A DNA stretch of 64,000 nt from Podospora comata (GCA_017354895.1 CP071495.1:2091001-2155000); one strand, 5' to 3'. Counted from the stretch's first letter, positions 1 to 11,729 are shown. A program made the numbers and translations. The notes: a model not told the origin generated them from the letters alone.

Positions 1-1498
1 TGTTCTGTTCGATGCTGCTGCCGGTCCACGGGGAGCGCTGATCTCTTCGGCTTCCATCACCTCAAACACGCGGCGTCCCCGGTATCAGTGCGCCGTGTGT
101 GTCCGTTTGCCCGTTTGCTCAGACCGCTCATGTCAGTCATTGACAGCCTGGGCCATTACGGACGTACCCATGATGATGCATTCTGATCTCCAGCTAAACT
201 GGACTCGTCGCCAGCTTGCCATCAGTGCCATCTCTTTCGTCACCACGGCCAACCCATGGGACCCAACTGGCTGGCTCTCCCTTGGCCAAAAGCCCGAGGT
301 TTCTCTTTCCTTCCTAGAAAGCGTGGCGTTGTGTAATGGTAAGACCACCCGTGGGTTAATTACAACTGGGGAGAGCGACGATCGAATCCACTCATTTCAC
401 GAAAAAGGACTCATTGTCTTTTGCCTGTCGTGCTCGCAAATGAATGAATGAATGGATGGATGGATGACTTTGATTCAAGACAATGAGGTAGAGAACGGAT
501 ACTGCCGTAATGAAGCATTGAGCAATCGATTCGATTTGCGGCAGAATTCAGGAATCAAGGAGAGGGATGATTCTTCTTCTGCAGCAGTCAAGAAACTGTC
601 ACTGTCACGATGGAGCAGGGGCCACTCGGGATGGCAACGGAAGTCTTGGGAACTTATGCCATCCCATGCTTTTGCGGACCTTTTGGTAGCAATTGGCGGA
701 TCACGGCAAGTATTGGGTACAGACTTTCGAAATGAGTGGCTATCTTGATGGGCCCTGGACCCAGGCCCCTGCTGAAAAAACCCCTGGCCGCTTTGCCCCT
801 AGCTGCACCTGCATCGTCCACCTTATTTCCCAATTCCCCGTGGACGGTGACCACGCCTGCAGCCAGCTTCTCAGGACAGTTGAGCCCGACCTGCCTCAAG
901 CCCTCTGATTGCTCCGTTGCATCCCTGCGAGGGGCCAGGGCCTCTCTTCAACGAGCTTGGTCGCACTTTCACTCTCATGCTCTCTCCATCACGGTCCTTT
1001 CTTATCTCGTCTCCTGCCTTTGCCTACGCCTTTGCCTCTGCCTCTGGTTCTCCTCGAGTCTCTGGCTCTTGTTGCTTCCTCTCTTCTCTGAGAAGCAAGC
1101 TGTAAGTGGCAGCAGGGAGAGCAGCAGCCAGTCTATCGGGTCCAAGGTGTTTCGTTTCGCCAGCCGACAAGCTCCACGCTGAAATCTTAGCGTCCCGCGT
1201 GCCCACTCGGCCTTTTTCCCACTGCAATTGCTTCAGCTTCAGTACCTCTTCGCCGCTTCACTGCATTGGCAGTGATTGTTTCTCTTCTGTCAACAACGAC
1301 GACAACGGCAGGCGCCTGATTTTTTTTTGTTTGATTTTTTACACGTTCCGGGCGATCACCGCTCCGGCTGTGGCTGCCCCTTGATTGAGACAAGCTCCAA
1401 CCTACGCCAAAAAAAACCCCCGGAGAAGCTCCAACGCTGGCGCTCCCGCGGTCGACCACTGAAGACGGATTGGCCGTTGAGTGCCATACAAACTCAAA
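1..1498. other. Intergenic region and leader of the DENN gene
   Basis: I see no convincing coding exon here. The short open frames lack fungal codon bias and recognisable motifs. From about 920 the sequence becomes strongly C/T-rich on the + strand, which is typical of promoters and 5' leaders of Sordariomycete genes, and this continues to the start codon at 1499. A small run of ATGA/TGGA tetramers lies at about 440-465. Confidence 0.5.
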
Positions 1499-4375
1499 AT
1501 GGCGCCCTCTTTAACAGCCCACACTTCCTTCACCCGTCCGAGAACCAGCGACCGTGATCACCGCGACGGACGTCCTGTCACCCGTGATCAGCAAGACGCC
1601 AACCTCGTCATCCCGAGCCGCACCTCGTCCCTCCATTCCCGCATTACCCAGCCGATTCCTGGCCAGTTGAGCGCCAAACCTCAGCAGCGCACTCCCAAGA
1701 CCCTTACTCATGCGTACATGGTCTGTGGTGTCGGCCGGGAGCCTTCGCAATGGGTGAAGGCTCCAACGCCCCAGCAGGGCAAGATTGGCCACATGAAGGG
1801 TGCCGTTCCTCAGTTCTGGCTTCCCGAGATTCTTGGGAGCAGTCCCAGGCTCGAGCAGGACAATGAGATTGCTCGTGCTTTGCACTCTGCTATGAGGGTA
1901 TGTCATGGAAACTTTCCCAAATTTGCTGCTGGATGTGCTTATTAACCCGTTGATGTAGGCATGCTTCCCCCACGATGTCGAGATTTGCACCGGCAGAAGC
2001 CAGCCTCACTGCGTCCACCACGCCTTTGTGCTCCAGCAGGATTCCTCCCACACGCTCTACGGTATCTGCCTGCGGGTGTGGTCCCGCGCCGATGACAGGC
2101 GAGCCGAGACGATCCGCGATCTCAGGAAACGCACCGAGCCCGACTTCTACGACAACCCGGACGAGCAGTACTGGATCCCTTACTGCCTTTCGTTCCTCTC
2201 CCGCTACCCGCTGTACAACTTGCTCGGCGACTATCTGCGTGGTATGTGGATTCACTGGAACAAGGCTACTAACCTTTTTCACGCCGAGGAGGTTTCCCGA
2301 ATTCTGAGTTTTCCTGCCCCTCGTCTCAACGATTTGGTTCGCATCGACATGAAGGACTATGCGCTCTGCTACCAGTTTCCTTCTTCGCCCACTGGGTTCC
2401 AAAACTTTGCCATGTGGCCCTTGTTCTGCTGTCTCTCGGTTCCCAACATTGTTGGTGTGATCGAGGCTGCCATTTCGCCCACCCGCCGCATCATTTTTGT
2501 CAGTCATTACCCAGCCATGCTCACCATGGCCGCCGAGACTGTCAGGTTCTGTGTGCGCGTATATGAGTGGAGTGGTCTCTATGTCCCTGTTGTGCATGCT
2601 CGCCATGCCAAGGACCTTGTCGAGGAGCCTGGCCCGTACATCCTCGGTATCACTGCTGAGTGCAGAACGCTCTTCACTGCGCCGACAGATGCTCTGGTGG
2701 TGGATCTCGACCGCAACTTTGTGCTCACTTCCAACCCCCCTTCTGCGCTCCAGCCTAACCAGCGCACCAAGTTCATCACCCGCCTTACCCAGGCTCTGAA
2801 TGGTGATGTAACACCATCGGGTGTTCCCCAGCACTTGCGTTCTGCGTACGGCGGCGGCAAGCTTGTCCCCGCGGGTCAGATTATTGTCATGCGTGGACAG
2901 GTCGAGTCTATTCAGGACCCTGAATGGTGGAATCAAGATGCCGTCATGTCGGTGATGGACCATGTGTGCGAGAAGATGGGCCGCAACACCGGCCTGAAGG
3001 CTGTTTTTGGAGGGTCGGTCAAGAAGCCACTGATGACCAAGGTTTCCATGCGGCATTTGAACGAGATTGTCCGTGAACGTAACCAGTATTCACGCGACGC
3101 GTTGGAGGCCTGGCAGGATTTTATCAACCTTAAGGGGCGGATGGACACCGAACTCGGCAAGGTCAACAAGCGGAACAACTACCTTATGGAGGAGTGCGAC
3201 AATTGGAAGCAGCAGTTCCAGCGTTTCCAGGCCTTTGCTGACACCCTCACCAAGGAGACCCAAGATCTCAAGGTCAAGATTGAGACGCACAAGCGCGAGA
3301 ACCGTCGCCTGGGCAGTCTTATTGATCAGCAAAAGGACGACGCCGCTCGTCTTGCCAATCGTCTGGCTGGCACCGAGAAGCAGCGTGACGATGCTCTTGA
3401 GGCTCTTGTCCTCCAGCAGGAGATTGCCGAGGAGCTTGAGCGCGAGCGTAAGAGGAATCGCAAGGAGCTGTCAACGCTCCAGACCACCAACACAGCCATC
3501 TCAAGACAGCGTGACGAAGCCCGCCGTGTTGTGCTTCACCTGCGTAGCTTGATTTCTGGCCAACATCACCACATGGAGCACCTCGTCAAGACTCTGACGT
3601 CTCCCGAGGAGCTCGCTGCTGAGATTGAGGCTGGCTTTGCTGCGCAAGACGCCGTTGATGCGGTTGAAGGCATGTTGTTTATTCCCCGTTGTAAAGAATC
3701 TTTCAGACTAACAAACGTGTAGCCCAAGCTGCTGGCGAGTCTAGCAATGACGAGCGGTTCCTCAAGAACCTGAATGCTGCTAGTAGACGAATCTCTACGC
3801 AAGCATTCATCGACGTGGCGGATCGGCACCTCAAGGACAAGACCGATGCCATCGCCCATATCATCCGGAACATTTCGGAACAGTGTCAGGCCGCTGTTGA
3901 AGGCCTCCAACTTGCACATGACGCGGAGCACGGGAGGTCGGATTCTTCGGCCTCCCGTTCTTCGCGGTTGTCGAAAAGTCGCCGAGGGAGTAATATCTCC
4001 ATCGCCCGGTCCGACGACGATCGCAGCTCGGCGGCAACGTCCGATGTCAGTGATGACCATACCCTCCTCCGACCGAACAGCGGGCGGCTCTCTAGCATCC
4101 CACCCACACCGGATCTCGTTCCCAACCGCAGCAGCACTAGCATGTCTTTCGCTAGCACGGCCACGACCCCTGAGCGAGGCTCTCAGCACTACCTCCACGG
4201 ACACCATGACATCCCCACCAAGATCGTCGAGGACGACGAGGACGATATCGACGGATCTCAGTCTGATGTCCACTCCGTCCCCCAGGAAGCGGGAGTCGTG
4301 GGCAAGCACTCGGAGAGCCTGATCCACAGGCCTTCTGGTGCCCGCATCAGCGCCCTTGGCGGCCTCGGTCGCTAA
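1499..4375 (+). CDS. DENN-domain protein with central coiled coil (probable Rab GEF)
   Basis: Three exons (1499-1897, 1959-3669, 3723-4375) give about 920 aa. DENN proteins act as guanine-nucleotide exchange factors for Rab GTPases on membranes. Residues about 130-230 carry the uDENN pattern (YGICLRVW, then YCLSFLSRYPLYNLL). Residues about 285-370 carry the cDENN core, with WPLFCCLSVPNIVGVIEA, IIFVSHYPAMLT and the EWSGLYVPVV and GPYILGI blocks. A long heptad-rich coiled coil follows (about 500-670), then a Ser-rich acidic tail. The start ATG at 1499 has an A-rich context. Intron 1 is canonical (GTATGT donor, 61 nt). Intron 2 works only with a GC donor (GCATGT, 3670-3722, branch ACTAAC). Every GT donor there is out of phase or leaves an intron of 35 nt or less. 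The Rab partner cannot be inferred. Confidence 0.85.
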
Positions 4376-6031
4376 TGGGTAGCCGGTGATGGTGGATGTT
4401 AACAGCATGATTTTTTCAACGGCGGTCATTTGGTTCATTTGTACATTGTCTCTATACCACTTTTGCGACGAGTAGGAAGGGTTCTATTATTTCTCTGGAC
4501 GACGACGATTCATTTGCTTGCGGAGAAGGGCAAAGCCTACTTGCAGCCTGGCGTTTTTATTTCTACCATTTTTTGTATTTCCCTTTATACCAACCAAGCT
4601 CCTCTTTTCTTCTCGCGATCTTTCCTAGCAACACACAGCCTAGCTTTATTCCCCATGTCAGCTGTCTTTTTTTTTCTCCTCACAAATGCTTACGACACTC
4701 ACACTCACACACAAACTTGTTATTCTTTTTTCGAATGAATGAGGGGAGGAGGATTGTGGAGGGAAAAAATGGAGGTGAGGGTGGAGAAAGGCGGAGGTGG
4801 TGAGGAGTGGGAATGGAAATGAGGGAGAAAGAAAGGGGGGAAAGGGTTTAATTTTCTATCTTGATATCCATTCTGTATGTTTTTTTTAGCAACAGCTCAT
4901 GAATGACCTCTTTTTTGGTAGTCTTGTTGTTGTTGTAGTAGTAGTTAGTAGGTGAGGAATGATAAGCAGGTGGTTTTTTTGGTAGATTCAGTGAACTTGT
5001 GCTTTATAATGTGATCTCCAGGAACACTTTGGCCATATTGTGTTCAAGTCACCTAGACATGTTGATCGAACTATTATTTGATACCCGTCCCCTTCCTTGA
5101 CAGACATGTATTTTTCTTTTCTGGAAACCTGCTGCTTTATTTGATAGACAGAACACTTGAAACTCCCCTCTCCTTCTCACCAGCATAACAACAAGTCCTT
5201 AATTGCCAAAACAAACATCTCCTTTTCATAACAGAATTGGCTTATAACTTTTCATTCAACATCGTCCTTTTTCTGCATAAAGTCCCCCTGCGTATATACG
5301 TCGAGTTAAAAGCACGAAAATAACAAGCTTATCTAGAAAGACTTGACAAAAGACTAGGTTAGACAGAGTGGCGCGAGGGGGTGATATTGCAGAAAAGATC
5401 CCTACACTTCAAGGCCATTGTTTTTCATGCATGAAGAATGTGTGTTCTCTGTTCTAGCTAGATATCCTGGTTTTCTTCTTCTCGCAAGTCTACACGTCTA
5501 CAAGTGCGGGCTTATCTGCAAGTGTTGCCCTCTCTGCAAGGCTTGTAGCCAATGCAAGGCTTAGAAGCCCTGCAAGGTCTGCAAAGATGTAGGAGACTGA
5601 CAAGAGGAGGTGTAGATCATGCCTTTTCTGTCTGGGTAGGCATCTGACCTAAGGTAGGTAGGTATGAGACGCCTTTAAAGATCTTCTATTAAAACCTCTA
5701 CCCTCACAACCTATCCATACTCATCTCAGCAGCCATTCTCATCTCACAACTTACATATACATTCGCTCATCTCATCTATGACCTTTTTAAAGACCGCTAT
5801 GGAAGAGTGTAGTAATGTATGCCTCACCCACCACATCATTTGGTGGGGGAAGGAAAATGTATCAAAGAAGACAAAAGAAACCAATAAAAGGACAGTGTAA
5901 TCACAACTCATAAAAACGCCATCAATGCCAATCCATCCACCCACCAACCACCCCGCCTGATTGTTTCCCTATCGTTCCAATCTACGCTATCGAAAAACAC
6001 ACCCAACCAACCCATTATCGTTTCATCTTCT
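4376..6031. other. Convergent 3' flanks of the DENN and Yme1 genes
   Basis: This 1.65 kb spacer is AT-richer than its neighbours and serves as 3' flank for two converging genes. It contains T-rich stretches (4560-4700), GT/TAG runs near 4930, a patch built from repeated TGCAAG-like units at about 5490-5590 and TAGGTAGGTAGGT at about 5650. The only coding candidate I can point to is the 45-codon cysteine-rich frame listed separately. Confidence 0.5.
5427..5564 (+). CDS. Possible 45-aa cysteine-rich micropeptide (speculative)
   Basis: An ATG at 5427 opens 45 codons ending at TAG 5562-5564. The N-terminal half is moderately hydrophobic (FLLLASLHVY). The C-terminal half has seven cysteines closely spaced (CGLICKCCPLCKACSQC), resembling metal-binding peptides. 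The same frame continues past the stop with another C-x2-C pair (KPCKVCKD). The cysteines arise from a degenerate TGCAAG-type DNA repeat, so the pattern may be a by-product of the repeat rather than of selection. There is no supporting promoter, intron or homologue that I can name. Confidence 0.2.
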   Translation: MHEECVFSVLARYPGFLLLASLHVYKCGLICKCCPLCKACSQCKA

Positions 6032-8689
6032 TCATTTCTCCTCCGATGACGTCCTCGCTGGCGCTGGTGGTGGTGGGGCAGGCGGTGGTGGACCGCCACT
6101 CCCACCATCACCATCATCACCCAGGCCTGGCAGAGGCAGACCTGGCTCCAAGGGATCGGTTGGTGCTGGCACCGTCATGGGGCCAACGGGCACAGCAATA
6201 CGGTCCGTGAGCTTCTCACCGCGGAGGACCTTGACTACCTCGTCGTGGTCAAGAGTCTCGTACTCGACAAGAGCCTTAGCCAACAGGTCGAGTTCCGTCC
6301 TCTTCGACAGGAGCAGCGCACGGGCGCGGGCATAAGAGTCATCCAGGACCTTCTTGACCTCGGACTCGACCATGGCGCGAGTTTCCGAGCTGAGTTCATT
6401 ATACTTGCGGAGGTATTCAACGGGGCCAAGCTTGGGCGACATGCCGAGCTGGGCAACCATGTGCCAGGCGGTGCGAGTGGCACTGTCAAGATCCTAGGTA
6501 AATGTGTTAGCACTTCAGACCGGGTCCAACATGGACGCGGCGGGTACACTTACAGCACTAACACCGCTAGTGACAAACTCGCTGCCGTAAACGATCTCCT
6601 CTGCAACCTTGCCACCAAGGGCACGGTCGATCATGGCAAGATAATCTCTTACAGTGTAAGAGTACTTATCCATTTCCGGGAGGAAGGCGGTGTGACCCAA
6701 GCTTTGACCGCGAGGCAAAACTGTGACCTTGTAGAGATGACTACCGCCCTCTTGCTTGTTGAAGAAAGCAACAAGGGCGTGGCCGGCCTCGTGGTAGGCA
6801 GTCATCTCCTTTTCCTTGGGAGTGATAACCATGCTCCGCTTTTCAGCGCCCATGATGACCTTGTCCTTGGCCCATTCCATATCCTTCTGCGTGACGACCT
6901 TGTTCTTGAGCTTGCTGGCGTGGATGGCGGCTTGGTTGACGATGTTTTCAAGTTCAGCACCAGAAAGACCAGAGGTACGGCCGGCAATGTCCTCCATACG
7001 CACATCGGCAGCCATCTTGATCTTCTTGGCGTGGTGCTTGAGAATGGCAATGCGGCCTCGGACATCGGGGAGAGAGACGACGACATGACGATCGAAACGG
7101 CCAGGACGAGTCAAAGCCTTGTCGAGAGATTCGGGGAAGTTGGTGGCCGCAATGACGATAACGCCGCTGTTCTGAGAGAAACCGTCCATTTCGGTGAGAA
7201 GCTGGTTCAGCGTCTGCCGGACATAGGTAGCATCGCGAGAGTTACGCTTGCCGCCAATAGCGTCCAGCTCATCAATGAAGACAATGGAAGGAGACTTGGC
7301 CTTGGCCGCATTGAAGAGCTCGCGGACACGCTTGGCGCCCACGCCGACATAAATCTCGTCGAACTCACTGCCAGACATGAAGAAGAAGGGCACACCAGCC
7401 TCACCGGCAACAGCCCGAGCCAAGAGAGTTTTACCAGTACCGGGAGGTCCGACAAGCAACACACCCTTAGGGAGCTTACCACCAAGTGTGTTGAACTTGT
7501 CGGGGTTGCGCAGGAAATCGACCAGCTCCTGAAGTTCCTCCTTGGCCTCATCGCAGCCGTGAACGTCTGAGAATCGAGCCTTTTGGTTTTCGGCCTTGGC
7601 CTCCATAGTATCAACCTTGGCACCAGGTCTCTTCAGCGAACTAACTGTTTCAACGACCATGGTCATAACCACGAGACTGACGTAGGCGCACAAACTGAAC
7701 CAGAGCAAAAACTTAAACCACCGGAAAGCAGCGCTACCGAACGATTCGTCGACGATAACATGAAGCGCACCGCCCTTTCCAGTAACGCCAGCAGAGACAG
7801 CGACATTGCCGCCGTTGCGCTGAGCGGCAATTGCTTGTCCAGCAGCTGCAGCCTGCTCACTGATTCCCGCAGAGGCCTGACCGGCACTGCCAAGTGTTCC
7901 AGCAATCGTGGCAAGCGCCTGGTTATATGCTTGCGTGGCACTTTCGTTGGCAGCAAAGCGTCCTGTGGTAAAGTTAGCGTAGTCAACATAACCTTGAGAG
8001 GGAAAGACATACCAGACTGATACCGTTCCACTACTATGGCAGGCATGTTGGCCTTGAGCAGGAGCTGGTAAAAGCTGGCCTGGGTAGGTGCGCTTTGGGG
8101 ATTCCGGTTGGCGGCAGCCTCGGTGCGAGAAAGGAGGTGGTGAGGAACCAAATTGGAGTTACCAAAAGACCGATACTGAACATTTCGAGGCGGGAGAGCA
8201 TCGAGCGTCTTGAGCGCAGGCCAGGAGACAGACTGCATACGGATTGGGGGGCGAGTGGTGCTCATGAAGCGAAGACCGGGGACGGTGCCGAGGGGTCGAC
8301 GGGCCATCAGGGCAGCGTGAGAGCTGCGGATGAGGGGGTTCGCCATAGCGATGGAGCCGGGAGACATTGTAGATAATACCGAGAGAATGTTGGTAGACGA
8401 TACATTTGCCTGAGAAGATGTTTCGAGAGCGAGCTTTGCCAGTGGAGCGTTGCGCATGAAGCTAGGAAGCTTGGTCGTCGAGGATGTCGGGTTTGGTACA
8501 GGAGCAGCCGAGACACGGGCGTACTGCGTCGTCGAGGAAAGGACGGCCAGAGACTTTGTGATGGACGGCCACAGTTCCGACGTCGCCGCTGCGATGCTCT
8601 GAAGATTACGGCATCACGTCAGTGGAAGGTCAAGATGGAAGGTGGGAGGCGGGGCATCATACCGGCAGCCCACTTGCGTGGAGAGCCAT
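6032..8689 (-). CDS. yme1: Mitochondrial i-AAA protease (Yme1 / IAP-1, FtsH family)
   Basis: ATP-dependent zinc metalloprotease of the mitochondrial inner membrane with its catalytic face in the intermembrane space. It degrades misfolded inner-membrane and intermembrane-space proteins. Exons on the minus strand: 8663-8689, 8013-8598, 6554-7962, 6032-6493, giving 827 aa. Seen in order: a basic presequence, one membrane segment (about [19 protein letters not shown]), the AAA+ module with Walker A GPPGTGKT, Walker [10 protein letters not shown] and second region of homology GRFDRHV, then the protease motif HEAGH with the later acidic ligand region. The tail is Gly/Pro-rich and low-complexity, beyond the usual end of the family. 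Introns (64, 50 and 60 nt) have canonical GTATG/GTAAG donors. The tiny first exon encodes only nine residues. Confidence 0.95.
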
Positions 8690-9218
8690 TGCTGTTGTTG
8701 TTGCGACCACTCTCACTCTAACAGCAACTGTTCACGTCCCCTAGAAAAAGGAATGCGGGATGAGATTGGAAGACAAACTCGAAGATGATGCAAGGCCAGA
8801 CGTTGGGAAACATCTGCTCAGCACCGGCTGGCCACTCAACACTCGGTCCCTCAACGGCAGGCCTTGGCAGTGGCCAGAGCACCCTGAGCCACCCGGCTCC
8901 ACCACCCCGGTATTTCCCCGTTGGAGGGCCCACTCTTTTCGGCAAGCTACACGTGACCTGGCGTTGCGCCTTCTCGTCCCTTACTCGCGTTTCGCGTCTG
9001 AGTCCAGCTCACACACGAAATCAATGTCTATGAACTGATGGCCATTAATGACGGTGTTTTTGTCACAGAACTTTGGATTTGAATGAGCTCACTTAATTTC
9101 TTACATTCTTCCCTTACTTATTTAACTTGGTTAATATCTCAGCTTTCATCACAACTCTCACCTCACTTGCACTCAACATCTTCACTTAACCCCGACTCAT
9201 AGGGGCAGCATCGCCACA
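8690..9218. promoter_or_regulatory. Shared head-to-head promoter region of yme1 and orc6
   Basis: About 530 bp separate the start codons of two divergently transcribed core genes, with no coding exon between. It holds T/C-rich stretches on the orc6 side (about 9100-9190), typical of fungal transcription starts. No individual factor site can be assigned from sequence alone. Confidence 0.5.
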
Positions 9219-10382
9219 ATGAACCGCTCCATCGAACAAGCCCTCCTCTCCCTCATCCCAACCCACAACGCCGCCCTCCCCCCACAACTCACCGAGCTCG
9301 CCAGCTCCCTCCTCGCCCAATCCCGTCACAAAGCCAGCACCCTCAAAGCCGAAGAGGAAATCGCCCGCCCCTACGCCTGTGCCCACATCGCCTGCGAAAG
9401 ACTCAAAACCACCCTCAACTTGCCCCCTATTGAGCCCCGGCCACCCATCCCGCCACGCATCTACAAACGCCTCTACAGCCATCTCGACAAAATCCTCCCA
9501 TCTGGCACTGGAACCCCAGGGCGAGGAACACCAGCTCGCGGTGGTCTTGAAGGTCGTGTCCGCACACCGAGCACAAAACTAAGAGAACAACTTGCGCCGC
9601 TTGGTACCTCACCACAAGCAAGCAAAAGCAGGCCTCTACCAGGGAGAACAACGCCAAGCAAGGAGAAGTCGCTAGCGGACTTTCGGGACAGTAACGCAGA
9701 TGGCACGCCTTCAAAGAAGAAGTTAGGGACCACCCCCCAGTCAAAAAGAAAGCCACCATCTTTACCGTTATGGATCCGGCCAACGCTGCGGTTTTTATGC
9801 AAGGAACTCGGCCCAGCCAGTATCGGCCCTATCGTGGCCTCCGGGATTGAGTCTATCGTTTGTCCCAATGGCAAACCGACAGAGGACGAGTGGGTGAAAA
9901 TTAACCTGGCCTCGTTACTCGGTGCTCTGTATCTGTTTGTCTGGCGAGGCGTTACGTTTCCCGGCCAAGATCTGGATCAGTCGACGTACATCAAGTTCCG
10001 GAAGCAACTCGTGGCTACGTTGAATAGAGCCAGGAAGGAGGTTGAGGTCAATGTTAAGGACGGTGATGCTGAGAAGGCGTGGGAGTGGTGGTATGATGTC
10101 AAGCTCAAGGATCTGGATATGTCTGCCTTGGTGATCAACCGTCATGGTTGGTTGGAGTTGGACTGGGCAAAGGGCGTGCAGGATTTGGTGCATATGAATG
10201 AAGAACGAGCACGAGATGATGAGGAGGATGCAGAGAGAGAGGAGAGGAACGCGGAACCCGTCCAGCTCAGGCGGGCGGATACAATGTTCCAGGAGAGATA
10301 CGACTTTCTCGCTGACAGGAAAAGGAAGGGGTATGCTGAGTGGAAGGAGGGGATCATGAAGAGGATCAAGGCGCAGGGCTGA
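9219..10382 (+). CDS. orc6: Origin recognition complex subunit 6 (ORC6)
   Basis: Single-exon gene of 387 aa. Orc6 is a subunit of the origin recognition complex that marks replication origins and helps load MCM helicase. The N-terminal 95 residues match fungal Orc6 (MNRSIEQALLSLIP, then RPYACAHIACERLK and a YSHLDKILP helix, the TFIIB-like fold). A Ser/Thr/Pro-rich linker (about 95-180) has many TP/SP sites. The C-terminal region (about 180-300) begins LWIRPTLRFLCKELGP and contains VNPNG-like turn residues and WVKINLASLLGALYLFVWRG, a second cyclin-like repeat. The Lys-rich end is charged. Start context is CACAATG. The linker sites suggest CDK control, as in yeast Orc6; this is inference. Confidence 0.85.
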   Translation: MNRSIEQALLSLIPTHNAALPPQLTELASSLLAQSRHKASTLKAEEEIARPYACAHIACERLKTTLNLPPIEPRPPIPPRIYKRLYSHLDKILPSGTGTPGRGTPARGGLEGRVRTPSTKLREQLAPLGTSPQASKSRPLPGRTTPSKEKSLADFRDSNADGTPSKKKLGTTPQSKRKPPSLPLWIRPTLRFLCKELGPASIGPIVASGIESIVCPNGKPTEDEWVKINLASLLGALYLFVWRGVTFPGQDLDQSTYIKFRKQLVATLNRARKEVEVNVKDGDAEKAWEWWYDVKLKDLDMSALVINRHGWLELDWAKGVQDLVHMNEERARDDEEDAEREERNAEPVQLRRADTMFQERYDFLADRKRKGYAEWKEGIMKRIKAQG

Positions 10383-10458
10383 GTCCCGCCATCCATCACG
10401 ATCCAGAATTTACAACAATATCATATACTGTATTCCAACGCTATCAACGGTGTTATAT

Positions 10459-11729
10459 CTAAGCAGAAACCTCGACCCTCTTCAAACTCCTCACCGTATC
10501 AACAATGCTCCTCTCTAAGCCAATCCACTCAATCCCCAACAACCTCGTCGTCTCACTATTATCATACCCAAACCTCTTATCCTCCTCCGGCAATTCTCCC
10601 CCCTTGACCCCCTCCTCAGGCAATTTCTCCTTATCCTCTGGAAAGTTCTTCCTCAATACCTCCGCGATTTGAGCGTTGGAAAACCACCCCGAAACAACAA
10701 ACAGCCTCTTCCCAGCTACCCCCTCCACAAGCCCTAACCCAGCCCTTACGTGAGCAGTCGCCACATCCCGTACATCAACCCAGATGTAAGCCTGGCCCGT
10801 CGGGGGTATCTCCCCCTTCCACTTCCCCTTGATGGCATCCACGATCCTCTCATTAGAAGTGTTGATCGCCTCGAGGGTAGCAAGATGGTGGACCACCGGC
10901 CCGAAGACCATCGGCGGGTTGATGGTGACCAAGTCAAACTTTGCGTCATTCTCCTTGTTCTGCACAAACTCCCAGGCGGCCTTTTCCGCCAGGGTCTTGG
11001 AGGCGCGGTAGGCGGTTGCTGGGTTGCGGTGGATGTCATCTATCGTGACCGGGTTCCATGATTTTTCGGAGAAGACGGTGGAGGGGTCGGAGACGTGAGC
11101 CTCGTTGATTATAGCTGCAAAGGAGGAGGTCACGACGACGCGGCGGACGGAGGGGGCGAATTTGGTAATGGCGGAGAGGATGGAGGTTGTGCCGATGAGG
11201 GCGGGGTCGATGAGCTCTTTCTTTGGGTCGTTGAATTTGAAGTGGAAGGGGGAGGCGGTGTGGAGGACTACTTCGAGGCCGGAGCTGTGGGTTTGGAGGA
11301 CCGAGTCGAAGGCGTTGGGTTGGGCAATGTCGGGGACTATGGCGACGGTGAGGTGGCCGGAGGTGGTTTGGGAGGGGTAGGCGGAGGTGATGGCGTCGGC
11401 TTTGGATTGGGAGCGGACGGTTGTGATGACGGTGTGAGAGGCGGAGAGGAGTTGGTCGAGGATGTGGGCTGTGGTGTTGTTGTTGTTGTTAGTAAACTGA
11501 GCGCCGGGATGGTTGATCGGAGCTGGTCCGGTCCGGGGAAGACTCCACCGCCGGCAGCGGATCCGACCATGTGTGTGTGTGTGCACGATGAATCTTTAAA
11601 CGTGATGATGATGAGATCACATACCCGCAATGAAGCCGGAGCCGCCTGCAGTCTACGTCAGTATATGATGCACGCCATCAAAAGATCAAAATCAGTGAGC
11701 AGCTAACCAGTCAACAGAACCTTGGTCAT
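10459..11729 (-). CDS. NAD(P)H-dependent extended-SDR reductase (Gre2 / dihydroflavonol-reductase-like)
   Basis: Three exons on the minus strand (11708-11729, 11625-11645, 10459-11468) give 350 aa. The two small first exons are needed to build the Rossmann nucleotide-binding start MTKVLLTGGSGFIAAHILDQ. Reading only the long exon would lose it. Downstream are VVLHTASPF, the VTSSFAA serine strand and the catalytic YRASK, followed by NPPMVFGP and YIWVDVRDVATAH, all hallmarks of the family that includes methylglyoxal/aldehyde reductase Gre2 and cinnamoyl-CoA-type reductases. It is probably cytosolic; the substrate cannot be told. Intron 1 is 62 nt; intron 2 is longer (156 nt) with an AAC-repeat just before its acceptor. 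Confidence 0.88.

Noticed and set aside
1890-3056. 388-codon minus-strand frame opposite the DENN gene
   Set aside because: Shadow frame; no motif, and the + strand carries DENN blocks.
6245-7570. 441-codon + strand frame
   Set aside because: It is the mirror of yme1: its residues have no motif, while the minus strand encodes a complete AAA protease.
11469-11586. Upstream continuation of the reductase long exon as coding
   Set aside because: It lacks an ATG, reads His/Thr and Asn runs and loses the Rossmann glycine motif, which appears exactly when two small exons are joined instead.
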